Shown: piece after piece, positions 51,209-63,200 of the stretch
Layout of the letters: every line of letters begins with the position of its first letter
How positions within the stretch are numbered: position 1 is the stretch's first letter
Origin: Pedobacter ginsenosidimutans
Lineage (GTDB): Bacteria > Bacteroidota > Bacteroidia > Sphingobacteriales > Sphingobacteriaceae
Assembly: GCF_001442625.1 (NCBI RefSeq)
Contig: NZ_LMZQ01000002.1
Location: forward strand, 1 to 64,000
Length of the DNA stretch: 64,000 bases
Direction of reading: 5' to 3'
Notes under the pieces: model-generated
The model's database searches: none
Told to the model about the DNA's origin: nothing
Seen by the model: only the letters and a program-made list of their open reading frames with translations
Position numbers and translations under genes: made by a program

Positions 51209-51327
51209 ATGGAAATTAAAAAAGTAAAAGCGAACTTTCATCTAAACTGGCTGCTTTTATGAAACAGCAAAAAGACAAAGGCATGGCCACGGAGATAGAT
51301 GGCCTAAGCCATACGCCAAAAGATTAA
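51209..51327 (+). pseudogene. Frameshifted mini-gene before the sulfatase
   Basis: An ATG at 51209 begins MEIKK; a second frame then reads SELSSKLAAFMKQQKDKGMA and continues TEIDGLSHTPKD to a stop at 51325-51327, one base before the sulfatase ATG. One extra A in the run at 51218-51223 would join them into a protein of about 39 residues. The composition looks coding, the tight spacing to the next gene fits an operon, and a good promoter precedes it. It may be a true decayed gene or an assembly/sequencing indel. Confidence 0.5.
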
Positions 51328-51328
51328 T

Positions 51329-52690
51329 ATGAAATATTTAAAGTTATTATTTGCCTTTTTTCTGCTTGCGTTTAGCTATTCGGCTTTTCCTCAAAACAAC
51401 AGGCCAAACATCATTATTATTCTTGTTGATGATATGGGTTTTAGCGATGTAAGTACCTTCGGCGGAAATTTTGTGCCTACGCCCAACATAGACCGTTTGG
51501 CGAAAAGCGGGTTAATGCTTAACCAATATTATAGCGGTGCACCAATCTGTTCGCCATCAAGAACGAGCTTACTCACGGGTATGTACCCGGGAAGGTGGAA
51601 TTTTAGTACTTATCTCGATAATAAAAAGCACAATAAAAATGCACAACAAGCAGATTACCTGGATCCGGAAGCGCCATCTATTGCCCGGATTTTCCAATCT
51701 GCCGGATATGCAACCGGTCATTTTGGTAAGTGGCACATGGGCGGAGGAAGAGATGTGAAGGATGCCCCGGTTTTTGAAAAATATGGTTACGATGCCCACG
51801 CCAGTACTTACGAAAGTCCCCAGCCAGACCCATTGCTTACTGCTACAAATTGGATCTGGTCGGATAAAGACAGCATAAAGCGCTGGGACAGAACCAAATA
51901 TTTTGTTGATAAAACACTCGGGTTTTTTAAAGAAAATAAAAATAAACCACGTTTTGTAAATCTTTGGCCAGATGATGTACATACCCCATGGGTACCCCAT
52001 GTTGGAGATGAATATATTGGTAAGTTTCCGCTGGGACAAGAATCTGAGCAGGCCTTTAAACTGGTGCTGAAGGAACTTGATCTGCAGGTAGGAAGATTAA
52101 TGGACGGTTTAAAAAAAATGGGTGAAGACAAAAATACCATCATTATCTTCACCAGTGACAATGGCCCTTTACCGGGTTTTAAAGGAAGCCGGACAGGTGG
52201 TTTAAGAGGCACTAAACTTTCTTTATACGAGGGAGGCACCAGAATGCCATTTTTAATTAGTTGGCCAGGGCATATTCCCCAGGGAAAAACAGATGCAGGC
52301 TCGGAAGTAAATGCGATAGATTTATTGCCATCATTAGCCAACATGGCCGGGGTAAAGTTACCTGCAAATTACCAGGGAGATGGGTTAGACCGGAGTAAGG
52401 TTTTTGCTGGAAAATCATCACTGAGGAAAAAAAACATGTTTTGGGAGTATGGCAGAAATGATATTGCCTTTAAATACCCTGCCAAACCCAATAGAAGTCC
52501 AAACCTGGCGGTACGCTCCGGAGAATGGAAATTGCTTATGAATAGTGATGGCACTGATGTGCAGCTTTATAACATTGTGAAAGATAAAAATGAAACTACC
52601 GAGTTAAGCGCCAAACAGGTTAAAATAACCAATCGATTAAAAACCGAACTGCTTGCCTGGTGGGAATCTCTGCCTAAACTCAAAAATTAA
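51329..52690 (+). CDS. Arylsulfatase (S1 family), secreted
   Basis: 453 residues. Signal peptide MKYLKLLFAFFLLAFSYSAF. Sulfatase hallmarks: metal ligands IILVDDMGFSD (D34, D35), the sulfatase signature CSPSRTSLLTG with C74 as the residue turned into formylglycine (Cys type), GKWHMGGG, and SDNGPLPG near 275. A C-terminal sulfatase subdomain ends WWESLPKLKN. It hydrolyses sulfate esters, probably of polysaccharides, in the periplasm. It needs a formylglycine-generating enzyme, not present in the window. No polysaccharide-utilisation genes are adjacent. Confidence 0.95.
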   Translation: MKYLKLLFAFFLLAFSYSAFPQNNRPNIIIILVDDMGFSDVSTFGGNFVPTPNIDRLAKSGLMLNQYYSGAPICSPSRTSLLTGMYPGRWNFSTYLDNKKHNKNAQQADYLDPEAPSIARIFQSAGYATGHFGKWHMGGGRDVKDAPVFEKYGYDAHASTYESPQPDPLLTATNWIWSDKDSIKRWDRTKYFVDKTLGFFKENKNKPRFVNLWPDDVHTPWVPHVGDEYIGKFPLGQESEQAFKLVLKELDLQVGRLMDGLKKMGEDKNTIIIFTSDNGPLPGFKGSRTGGLRGTKLSLYEGGTRMPFLISWPGHIPQGKTDAGSEVNAIDLLPSLANMAGVKLPANYQGDGLDRSKVFAGKSSLRKKNMFWEYGRNDIAFKYPAKPNRSPNLAVRSGEWKLLMNSDGTDVQLYNIVKDKNETTELSAKQVKITNRLKTELLAWWESLPKLKN

Positions 52691-52745
52691 TTAATTGATA
52701 TGAAACCATACCTGCATATTGTAAGTTTTTCGAATTAATTAATTT
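52684..52745 (+). terminator. AT-rich hairpin after the sulfatase gene
   Basis: 13-bp arms aaattaattaatt (52684-52696) and aattaattaattt (52733-52745) can pair. The left arm overlaps the sulfatase stop codon. Because the arms are also self-complementary, the call is weak. Confidence 0.4.
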
Positions 52746-53017
52746 AAGCGTTCGGTGGTGAATCAGCTAAAAAATAGATAAACCAATTAGTTGCCATCAT
52801 GGGTCTGGCATTCTACTTTTAATTGGTTTGATTTTGGGGAAGTGCACACTGCTGCACACTTACTAACCATTTTTAACCCAACAGCAAAATCAAAGTTATG
52901 CAGAAAACCAGCCCATTATCCTTTCTATATTAAAAAACAGTTTATTCACACCTGTAAACAACTTCACAACAATCTGCTTTACAATTAGATACATTTAAAT
53001 AATAGTAAATTCGCAGT
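52746..53017. other. Intergenic region
   Basis: No gene seen. It contains 10-bp inverted arms aaaccaatta (52780-52789) and taattggttt (52820-52829), and a short direct repeat of tgcacact at about 52843-52860. A taaattcg shortly before the ATG at 53018 could be a -7 box. Confidence 0.4.
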
Positions 53018-53869
53018 ATGAAAAAGCTATTTTTGTTCTGGGCATCGTGGCAGTTGATTTTACTAACGGGCTGTAAAATGGATCTTATTGATTTTATAGG
53101 CAATGGTTCAAATCAAAAAAAATATACTGTCAATTTTCGTATTGGTGGGCTAAATCACAATATCGGCGAGCCTAATGTTGGATTCCAAAATGAACCGATA
53201 AAAAACTATATTACACAACTCAGCATTATTGTTTACGATGTATCTAGCGGTGAAGAAGTAGCAAGGCAAACTCAAAGCTCAACTGATTTAAATTTTGGAC
53301 AAATCAGCTTTAACCTACCATCAACAAACTACATTTTTGTTGCAGCAGGATCCAATACACCTTTTGGCATTAATCTTTTTTATCAAACGCCTGCTACAAC
53401 GCCCGTAAAACTACAAATTGCACAGGCTTATATGCAGTATCTTTATCCAGATCCTTACGAGGGTGAAAAAAATTACAGGACCACTGATACATTCCTGGCA
53501 AAAGACACCGTTAAAATTACAGGGAATAAAACCGTGGACCTGATGATGCAGCGTGTAATCGGAGAAGTCGAAATTTCTTTTTCTGATGTTCATACTTTTA
53601 ATGCAGAGCTATTCGGTGAATCTACTGCTATAAGTTTTGATACCTATAATCCTTTTAATGGCGTAACCAGACGGCCCATTTTTCAGGTCAATACATCAGC
53701 TAATGGACCATTCAAACTTAAATTGCTAACAACAGGAAGAACGCTGTTTATAGATATTGATCCCCCGGGAGCACTTCCGATCCCCGTTTTCATTCCAATT
53801 GAAAGAAATAAGACAACAAAAGTTTCAGGAAATATTCTTAGCGGAGAAGTTAACATTACTGTAAAATAG
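53018..53869 (+). CDS. Fimbrillin-like (Mfa2/FimB-type) lipoprotein
   Basis: 283 residues. Lipobox LLTGC (Cys at about 19). The mature part begins with KYTVNFRIGGL and IKNYITQLSIIVYDVSSGEEV, and repeats strand-rich segments (QISFNLPSTNYIFVAAG; KTVDLMMQRVIGEVEISF) in a pattern typical of fimbrillin or Mfa2-like anchor proteins: two transthyretin-like beta domains. It is assigned by pattern, not strong motif. It stands alone between the sulfatase and the giant FG-GAP gene. Confidence 0.65.
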   Translation: MKKLFLFWASWQLILLTGCKMDLIDFIGNGSNQKKYTVNFRIGGLNHNIGEPNVGFQNEPIKNYITQLSIIVYDVSSGEEVARQTQSSTDLNFGQISFNLPSTNYIFVAAGSNTPFGINLFYQTPATTPVKLQIAQAYMQYLYPDPYEGEKNYRTTDTFLAKDTVKITGNKTVDLMMQRVIGEVEISFSDVHTFNAELFGESTAISFDTYNPFNGVTRRPIFQVNTSANGPFKLKLLTTGRTLFIDIDPPGALPIPVFIPIERNKTTKVSGNILSGEVNITVK

Positions 53870-54292
53870 TATGAACAATCCAGGAATTTTGACAGCAGTT
53901 TTGAAGTTTTCTCAATGCCATTAACAGGGTAGTGTTTCTTCTACTTAATGTAGCCTGTTCACAACCAGTGCCCGTGTAGGCTTAATCGGACACCAAAATA
54001 ATTTAGCAAAAGATATTTATTTTTTGCTAAATTTATAGCTTATAACCTCTCAAATGAAACTACTAACACAGACTATTGTTCTGTTTGTTTGTGTAGCCAG
54101 CCATATAAAAACGGCCTGGCGGATCTTTATGCGGAACGGTTGGATTAAAACGCCTGGTTTCCTTTTTTTATCATACGCCGATCCGGCAGGCGGTTAGTGC
54201 AGTACCCGCTTTAATTTATCAGCTTTAGCCGGTTTTCCCATCCTGCCCTGCAATAACCAATAAACTATACATTTCATCACAAAAGAGCATAC
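53870..54292. other. Intergenic region with hairpin and orphan signal-peptide ORF
   Basis: A 12-bp perfect hairpin with arms aatttagcaaaa (54000-54011) and ttttgctaaatt (54022-54033) lies in the middle. A 47-codon ORF (54054-54197) starts MKLLTQTIVLFVCVAS, which looks like a signal peptide, then loses sense; it may be the remnant of a secreted-protein gene. The last 95 bases are probably the leader and promoter of the gene at 54293. Confidence 0.5.
54054..54197 (+). pseudogene. Possible remnant of a secreted-protein gene
   Basis: 47 codons starting MKLLTQTIVLFVCVASHIKTA, a signal-like N-terminus, followed by sequence without protein-like character and a stop at 54195-54197. It could be the truncated 5' end of a lost gene, or chance. 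It is too short to decide. Confidence 0.3.
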
Positions 54293-57200
54293 ATGCGATT
54301 AAAACGCTTACTCACTAATATCTTATTTTTAATTAGTACCCCGGCTTTATTTGCCCAGGTTCCGGTAATAAATTCATTTAACCCGGTAAACGGCCCTGTA
54401 GGCACTACCATAACCATAACGGGCAGTAATTTTGCCGCTAACGCGGGTGCTAACATCGTTTTCTTTGGTGCTGCACGGGCCACTGTAGTTTCGGCAACAA
54501 ATACCCAGCTAACCGTAAAAGTACCTTCGGGGGCAACAGCGAAGCGGATAACGGTAACAGCAGATAAGTTAACGGCCTATTCGCGTACGCAATTTACACC
54601 AACATTCGAAGGTGCCGGTCCGGTAGCAGCAACGGCATTTGAGGCACCGGTAAATTTCTCGGTTGAACAGTATGCAGGCCGTACCTCATTGAAAGATATG
54701 GATGGGGATGGCAAAATTGATATGGTAGCAGCCAATGGAAATGGCTCTACCGTATCTGTTTACAGAAATGTAAATACCACAGCAGGCAGCATAAGTACAG
54801 GTTCGTTTGCTGCTAAAGTTAGTTTCGATGCCGGAACGAATCCACGCTATCATGAAATTAATGATTTTAACGGCGACGGAAAGCCTGATATTGCCGTAGG
54901 AAACAATAACCCGGCAGGGGTATCCGTACTGATCAATACCAGTTCTGTAAACAGCATTTCTTTTGCACCAAAGGTTTCATTTGCAGCCGATCCCTTTATC
55001 GTTGATTTTGCAACTGCCGATGTAAATGCAGATGGCAAACCCGATATCATTACAGTAACCGAAAAAAAAATAACCGTTTTCTTAAATAACAGCAGTGAAA
55101 ATAATATCTCTTTTTCCTCAGGTATTAATTTCGATGGTCGTGTATATATTTCGGAGATCGCTTTTGCAGATATAGACGGGGATGGAAAGGTAGATATGAT
55201 TGTGCGTGACCGTTCTGCTACCAGTGGCAAAAATTTAATTTCCGTTTACATGAATACCAGCACTGTAGATACGGTTTCTTTTGTTGCCATTCCTCCTTTA
55301 GAAGGTGGAAATAGCGCTCCCCTGGCCCTGAATGATATTGACAATGACGGGCAGTTGGATATACTGGCGGTATTTCCAAACTCAGCAGGTTATTCCGTTT
55401 TTAGAAATATATCCGTTCCTGGTGCAATAGCCTTTGCCCCCAAAACGGATTTTTTAACGAATACTTACATAGACCAGGCAATGCTGGCCGACGTAGATGG
55501 CGACGGCAAGGTTGATGCCGTTTTCGAATACATGATTGCAAAAAATACCAGTACTGCCGGGAATATCTCTTTCGATAACCCGGTTGCCTATAATACCAAT
55601 ACTTTTATATCTGATATTGGCGACATTGACGGCGATGAGAAACCAGATCTGGTAGCTATTCGATCCAACGATGGCTTATTAGCGGTAATCAGGAATAAGA
55701 TAAATGAACCGGCAATTACGGCAATCAATCCGGAAATAGGGATACCCGGCACCCGCTTAAATATAACGGGTTTGAATTTCAATAATACTACAATGGTAAG
55801 TATTGGCGGTTCGGCCGCAGCTTCCTACACCGTTAATTCGGCCAACAGTATTACCGCCGTAGTTGGTACGGGAACTACGGGGAATGTAGTTGCCAAAACA
55901 GCATTTGGCAAAGGCACTGGGACCGTTTTTGTGGTTGGTACACCACCTCCCATCATTAACAGCTATGCACCGCTTTCGGGGCCGGTAGGCACAGTGGTAA
56001 CGATTAAAGGTGAAAATTTTAACCCTGTAGCGGCGAATAATATCGTGTTTTTCGGTGTTGCAAGAGCAACGATTAATTCATCAACCTCAACCGAATTAAA
56101 AGTAACTGTACCAGCAGGAGCTAATTATCAGCCAATTTCGGTAAGCTGTAACGGATTGAGCACCGTTACCAGTACTTCTTTTAACGTAACCTTTACCGAC
56201 AGCGGGCCGTTCAGTGATAATTCTTTTGATAAAGTAATTGATATTTCGACTGTAAATTATCCTACCGATGTTATTGCTGCCGATCTGGATCTGGATGGAA
56301 AAACAGACCTGATTGTAAACAGCGGTACGGCATTCTCTTTTCTTAAAAATATAAGTACCATAGGCAATACTTCATTTGCCCCCCGAAAGGATTTTGTTCA
56401 GGCGAACGCCATTAACCACTTATCGGTTAAAGACATAGATGCCGATGGAAAGCCCGACGTATTATTTTCTACAGCAAGTGGTTTTACCATCCTGAGGAAT
56501 ACCAGTACCGTCGGAAATTTATCCTTCGCATCGGCAATGGTAATAGCTGATATTGGCAAACCAAGCGGGATGGCAATAGCCGATTTCGATCGTGATGGTA
56601 AACCGGATATCATTGTTGGACACAGTGAAGCTGCCAGTTTCTCTATATTCAGGAATACCAGTACCAGTGGAAATATATTGTTTGCAGCTGCTGATGTATT
56701 TTTGGTGCCTATACCCAGCTATAACTATCCGCTTGATAAGTTATTCGCAAAAGACCTGAATGGCGATGGGAGGTTAGACCTGGTAACTACCAATCAGCAA
56801 TCGACTCGTCAGGTTACCAATATTTACCGCAATGTAAGCACAATAGGTTCCATTATGTTTAAATGGATAAACACTTATGAAGCGGGTATACACGCTAACA
56901 ATGTTGTTTTGGCCGATCTGGATGGCGATGAAAAACCGGATATGGCACAAACCCGATATGATGGGTATTATTCCATTCTGAACAACACAAGTTTAAATGA
57001 TGCCATCGCTTTCGGCAATGAATTAACAGCCAGTATTGGGCTTAGCCTGACAGGTTATGATGTTGGCGACCTGGATGGTGATGGAAAGCCAGATTTAGCT
57101 ATCTCTGACCGAGATACCGGTGGAAAAATAGCCGTATTTCAAAACCTTTCTACTTTGGGAAAACTCTCGTTTCCGACCTATTTTCAATATACCAAACGGA

Positions 57201-60200
57201 ATAGCAGTTCTACCACAAATGCGTTAGGTTCAGGACCATCGGCCTGCGTTGTAAGCGATTTTGATGGCGATGGCAAACCTGATCTTTGTGCTACCAACTG
57301 GCAGGGAGGTACCATTTCTATCTTAACAAACACCATCAATGGCCCTTCAATAAAGTCTTTTTCTCCGGCTTCTGCCCCTCAGGACAGTACCGTTACCATT
57401 ACCGGTGCGAACTTTAACGGGGTTACAGCCGTAAACTTTGGTACGGTTGCAGCAGCTTCATTTACCGTCGATTCGCCAACTTCGATAACAGCAATAGTTG
57501 GCACAGGAGCTAGCGGTACAATATCGGTTATTAACCCGATTGCTAAAGCAACAGCCTCAGGGTTTAGCTTTTTACCTACAGCTAAAATAAGCTCTTTTAC
57601 ACCTTTAGCAGCAGCAGCCGGGCAAACAATTACCATAACCGGAACCAATTTTCAGAATGCTACAGCGGTTGCCTTTGGTGGTATTAAAGCAAAGTCGTTT
57701 TATGTACAATCTTCTACCCAGATTACCGCACAGGTAGATACGTTATCGGCTTCGGGTAATTTAACGGTTACAGTACCTGGGGGCACCGCTATTATTGCCG
57801 GCTTTGTGTATGCACCGGCCCCTGTTATTGCTTCAATTGAACCATTAAGGGGCGATGCCGGATCAGCAGTGACTATCAAAGGAAAAGGTTTTAATGCGAA
57901 TGCAAACGACAATATTGTCTATTTCGGAGCGGCTAAAGCGGTTGTTAATACATCAAGTGCTACCAGTTTAAATGTAACCGTACCTGTAGGATCTACTCAC
58001 CAGCCACTATGGGTACTGAATAAGACCAATACATTAAGTACGCGTTCAAACACCATTTTTAATACCACATTTCCTTCAAAAAATATGCTTGCATTGGCTG
58101 ATTTTACGGCCAAGGTTGATTTTACCGCAGCCGATGAGGTACGCGCAACGGCCCTAAGCGACGTGGATGGGGATGGGAAGATCGATTTAATTCTCGCCAA
58201 TGGCACAGATAACACAATATCGGTATTCAGAAATACGGCTTCGAACGGGAGCATCGGTGCAAGTTCTTTTGCTGAAAAGGTCAACTTTGCAACAGGCAGA
58301 GGTGCCCAGGCAGTGGCTACCGGCGATTTGGATGGCGATGGTAAACAAGATATGGCGGTGGCTAATTTTACTGATAATACAGTATCGGTTTACCTCAATA
58401 AATCTACTCCTGGCACGATTTCGTTTGCCGACCGGGTAAATTTAATAAGCGGCGAAGGACCTTATGCACTGTTCATCGCCGATATTGATAAAGATGGCAA
58501 ACCCGAAATTGTTGTGGCCAACTCAACAGGTAACAGTGTTTCTGTTTTCCAGAACTTGAGCGTACCGGGCCAATTTAACTTCCAGGCAAAGGTTGATTTT
58601 ACAACCGGCCTGGCTCCGCGTTCGGTGGTGGCATGCGATATAGATGCAGATGGCAAACCCGAAATATTAACAGCCAACTATTCTGGTAATTCCTGTTCTG
58701 TTCTGCGTAATGCTTCGGTTGGGGGGATCATTAACACCGATTCATTTGTACCACGTTTCGATTGGAATACCGGCTTAGCCCCGCAAGCAATTGCAGCGGC
58801 AGATATTAACGAAGATGGGATGCCCGAAGTACTCGTGGCTGGCTCGGGAAGTAATTTTATTTCGATATTCTCAAAAATATCCTATATATACTTTGGTATC
58901 CGGACAGATCTACCTACCGGCAACGGACCAAAAAGTTTAGCGCTGGCCGATATTGATGGAGATGGACAGCCCGATATCATATCGGTAAATGCGGTTGCTA
59001 ACAGCATTTCGGTATTTCGCAATAAAATGCCAATAGGCAGTACGCCCATGATATCGTTTGATCTCAAAACCGATTTCCCTACCGGCAAAAGCCCTTCAGC
59101 TTTATCGATAGGCGATATAGATGGAGACGGTAAGGTAGATCTGATTAGCGCCAATCCTGGCGACCATAGCTTTTCTATCTTAAGAAATAACCCCACCCCT
59201 GAAACCCCGCGTGTGATGCCTCCTATAGTGAACAGTGTGCAGCCCGATAAAGGAACAATCGGTTCGGCCACTGTAATTGCAGGCGCTAACTTTAATACCG
59301 TACCGGCTGATAATATTGTGTTTTTTGGGGCTACCCAGGCCAAAGTAAACACCGCCACGGCTACCACACTTAATGTTACCGTTCCGGCTGGTGCCAGTTA
59401 CCAGGAAGTATCAGTATTAAATGCAACAACCAAATTAACCGGCTACAGTAATAAACCTTATACCACCACTTTTACTTCAAAAAATGCCATAACTACAAAC
59501 GATTTTGGTGCTAAGGTTGATTTTGTTACCGGAAGCAAACCATCGGCTGTAGCTACCGGAGACATTGACGGCGACGGTAAGCCCGATCTGGTTGTGGTTA
59601 ATTCGGCTGCGAATACCATATCTATATACCGTAACGTGGCCCTTAGCGGTTCAATCGGCACGAATTCTTTTGCTACAAAAATTGATTTTAATGTGGGTAC
59701 TGGCCCTCAGGGCATAAAGATTGCTGATTTAAATGGCGATGGGAAATTAGACATTATAGTGGCCAACTACACCGGCAATTCAGTATCTGTGCTCCAAAAC
59801 CAGGCGGTAAGTGGTAGTATTACCAGCAGTTCGTTCGCAGCCAAAGTAGATTTTGTGGCGGCAAATGCACCCAAAACCATTGTTATAGGCGATGTAGATG
59901 GAGACGGAAGACCGGAAATTATGGCTGTAGGCAATACAGTAGCCGTTTTATTAAATCAGGTAACGGCAGGTGTAATCAATTCAGGTGCTTTTGCTGCTAA
60001 GATTGATTTTTTAACTAATGGTGTAAGTAGTATGGTTTTTAGCGATATGAACAACGACGGGAAACCAGACTTCGTTATTAACGGTAATTACAGCATGCAG
60101 ATCATGGTTAATAATTCAAAACCTGGTTTTTTATCAATGGGTAGTGCGGTAAGGGTAAACAGTGAGCTTAGTGCATCCGGAATTATGTTTGCTGTTTCGG

Positions 60201-63200
60201 ATGTTGATGGTGATGGGAAACCCGACATTGTATGCGCCTCAGATAAAGTTTACCTGCTGCGTAATGTGATGACGAACAATGTGGTCAGTTCTTCATCATT
60301 CGAAAGCAAGGTTGCCTTTGCAGGTAGTGAGCCTGCCGGGGTTTTAGGTTATTTGCTCGGCATTGCCGATATAGACGGCGACGGGAAACCAGATGTTGTG
60401 CAGGCAGCAGGCGGCTTGGGCGAGGTAACTGTACTCCGGAATATCTCAACCAATACAACACCAACCTACACTTTTTTCGACAGGAAAATAACCTTAACGG
60501 CTAACGTGGGTGTATCGGGCCTGGCCATTGCCGATATTGATGGCGACGGAAAGGCCGATATAGTGGTGGTTAACCAAGATGGCAATACGCTATCGGTTAT
60601 ACCCAATACCCCGAAAACGTCGGTAGCACCTGTTGCTCCAGTAATTACCTCCATGTTGCCAGCATTTGGGCCGGTGGGTACGGTTGTTACCTTGACCGGA
60701 ACCAACTTTAATGCAGATGCCGAAAAGAATATAGTGTATTTTGGTGGGGTAAAAGCCATAGTAAATTCAGCAAGCAGCACCAGGCTTACCGTTACTATAC
60801 CTGCCGGTGTAGCTTACGAATATGGCACTGTATTAAATGTAAGCAACAACCTTACAGGTTCTACCCCTGCTAAATTCAATGTCACTTTCCGTTCGAAGAG
60901 CGATATCAGCGCTAAAGACTTTGATCCTGAAGTTAAAATAGGTTCGTACGCTGGTACATACCTGCGCAGCGCCGATATTGATGGAGACGGCAAATCCGAT
61001 CTGATTTACCATGGTGGTGACGCCGTTATTGTTCAGCGAAACCTCTCTGCAAGCGGCAGTATAAACGGAAACTCATTTTCACCAGACCGCAGTTATTTTA
61101 CGGTAGGTGAGGGTACGCTGACCTTAAAAATTGCAGATGTAGATGGCGATGGCAGACTGGATATATTGGCTACATACTATAGTTTTAACGGCATTGGTGT
61201 TTCTGTATTACTCAACACCTCCATTGCGGGAAAGATCTCGTTTGCACCAAGTGTTAATATTTCCTATAATTCAGTGCCTTTTGGTGCAAATACCTATGTG
61301 GTAAATACCGGAGATGTAGATGGCGATGGTAAACCGGAAATTTTAATAGCCAATTCATCAATTGCAGCTGTTTCTGTGCTGCATAACGCCTGTACACCTG
61401 GTACGGTTTCTTTTGACAGGGGATATAATTTTGAAACCGGCAAAGCCTCTACATCAGTAAATTTAGCAGATATAGATGGAGATGGCAAGCCCGATTTAAT
61501 TGTAACCAATAAAGTGGATAACACAATGTCGGTACTGAAAAACATTTCGCCAATAGGTACATTAAACAGCGCATCATTTGCTAAGCATATCGATTTTCCG
61601 ACGCTCGCCTCGCCCATATATGCTGCGACAGGTGATTTAAATGCCGATGGGAAACCAGACATTGTAGTGGCCTGCAGTAGTAATAATGGCCTGTCGATAT
61701 TTCAAAACAACAGTGTGCCCGGTACGATAAACAGTTCGTCGTTTGGAGCAAAAATAGACATGAAAGTATATGCCAATACGGTAGAAATTGCAGATATGGA
61801 TGGCGACAACCAGCCCGACATCGTTTTTGCCGGCGACATTACCTATTCACCTTCAATATTAAGAAATGTTGCCGGTAACGGCATAATTTCGAATGCTTCA
61901 TTCGCCGAAAAAAGTGTTTTGCTTAACACCACTACCAGTTTCAAATCATTTGCGGTGGTCGATTTGGATGGAGATGGTAAGGCAGATCTGCTCGGAATAA
62001 GCAATTCGATAACCGCATTTCGTAATAATCCGGCTCCGGCAGATGTACCGGAAATAAAAAGTTTTGCCCCCGTTACAGCCGCCACAGGTACTGTTGTAAC
62101 CATTACCGGAACCAGTTTCGTCAAAGTATTAGAAGTTAGCTTCGGCGGGGTTAAAGCCACATCTTTTACAGTGGTTTCCCCAACCAAAATTACAGCAATT
62201 GTAGGTAATGCAAAAAGCGGCAATGTGATCGTAAAAACCGAATCTGGAGAGGATTCGTTAGGTGGTTTCAGCTATGTGCCGGTGCCGGTAATTACGGCTT
62301 TGGGTTCCACAACATTTCGTCAGGGTGAAAGTGTGCTGTTAAAAGCGAGTGCAGAGGGTGAAGGTTACAGCTATCAATGGTTGAGTAACGATAAGCCCAT
62401 TTCCGGTCAGCTGCAGGCCGACTTTACGGCTACGAGTGGCGGTTTATATACAGTACAAATCAGTAAAGGTGGTATTACACAGGTTTCGGCCCCAATTACA
62501 GTGAACACAATTGGTACAACCAACTTTCTGGTTTCCACAGTAAGTGCAACCTGTAAAGGCAGCGATAATGGTATAGTTAAAATTGCGGCTTCCGGTGGGT
62601 TAAATTATACGGCTGTAATTACCGGAGGCGGATTAAATAAATCGTACCCTTTTACCGATAACCTGAGCATTACAAATCTGGCTGCAGGAAGTTACAATAT
62701 TTGTATCACGGTAGCCGAAAGCGTTTATCAGCAATGCTATTCGGTTATCATTAATGAGCCTAAAGACCTGGCGGTATACCTTTCGGTAAATAACAGCAGT
62801 AACCTGGTTACCTTAAGTTTAGATGGCGGCAGCAATTATAGCATTAATATTAATGGTAAGATTTCAAAAACCAGCAGCAGTTCTATCACCCTACCCCTTG
62901 ATGAGGGCATTAATACCATTCAAGTATCTACCGATAAGCTATGCCAGGGCGTAATAGAAAAGAAAATCAGTGTATCAAACAAGCCGACAGTTTATCCAAA
63001 TCCTTTTGATGAGGAACTGAATATCATGATTGGGAACAAGGTGGTTAAAACAGCAAGCATCCGTATTTTTGATTCGTTTGGCAAACAGGTTTACAAACAA
63101 TTGATGAATAATGTTTCGGGTATTGTTTCACTTAAACTACCCGGCTTAAGTACTGGTGTTTATGTATTGAACCTCAATGCAGATGGTTCTGATTCAGTTT

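Noticed and set aside
58882..59367. Long minus-strand ORFs inside the giant FG-GAP gene
   Set aside because: They recur at the same place of each repeat unit and are antisense shadows of the DGDGK-coding repeats.
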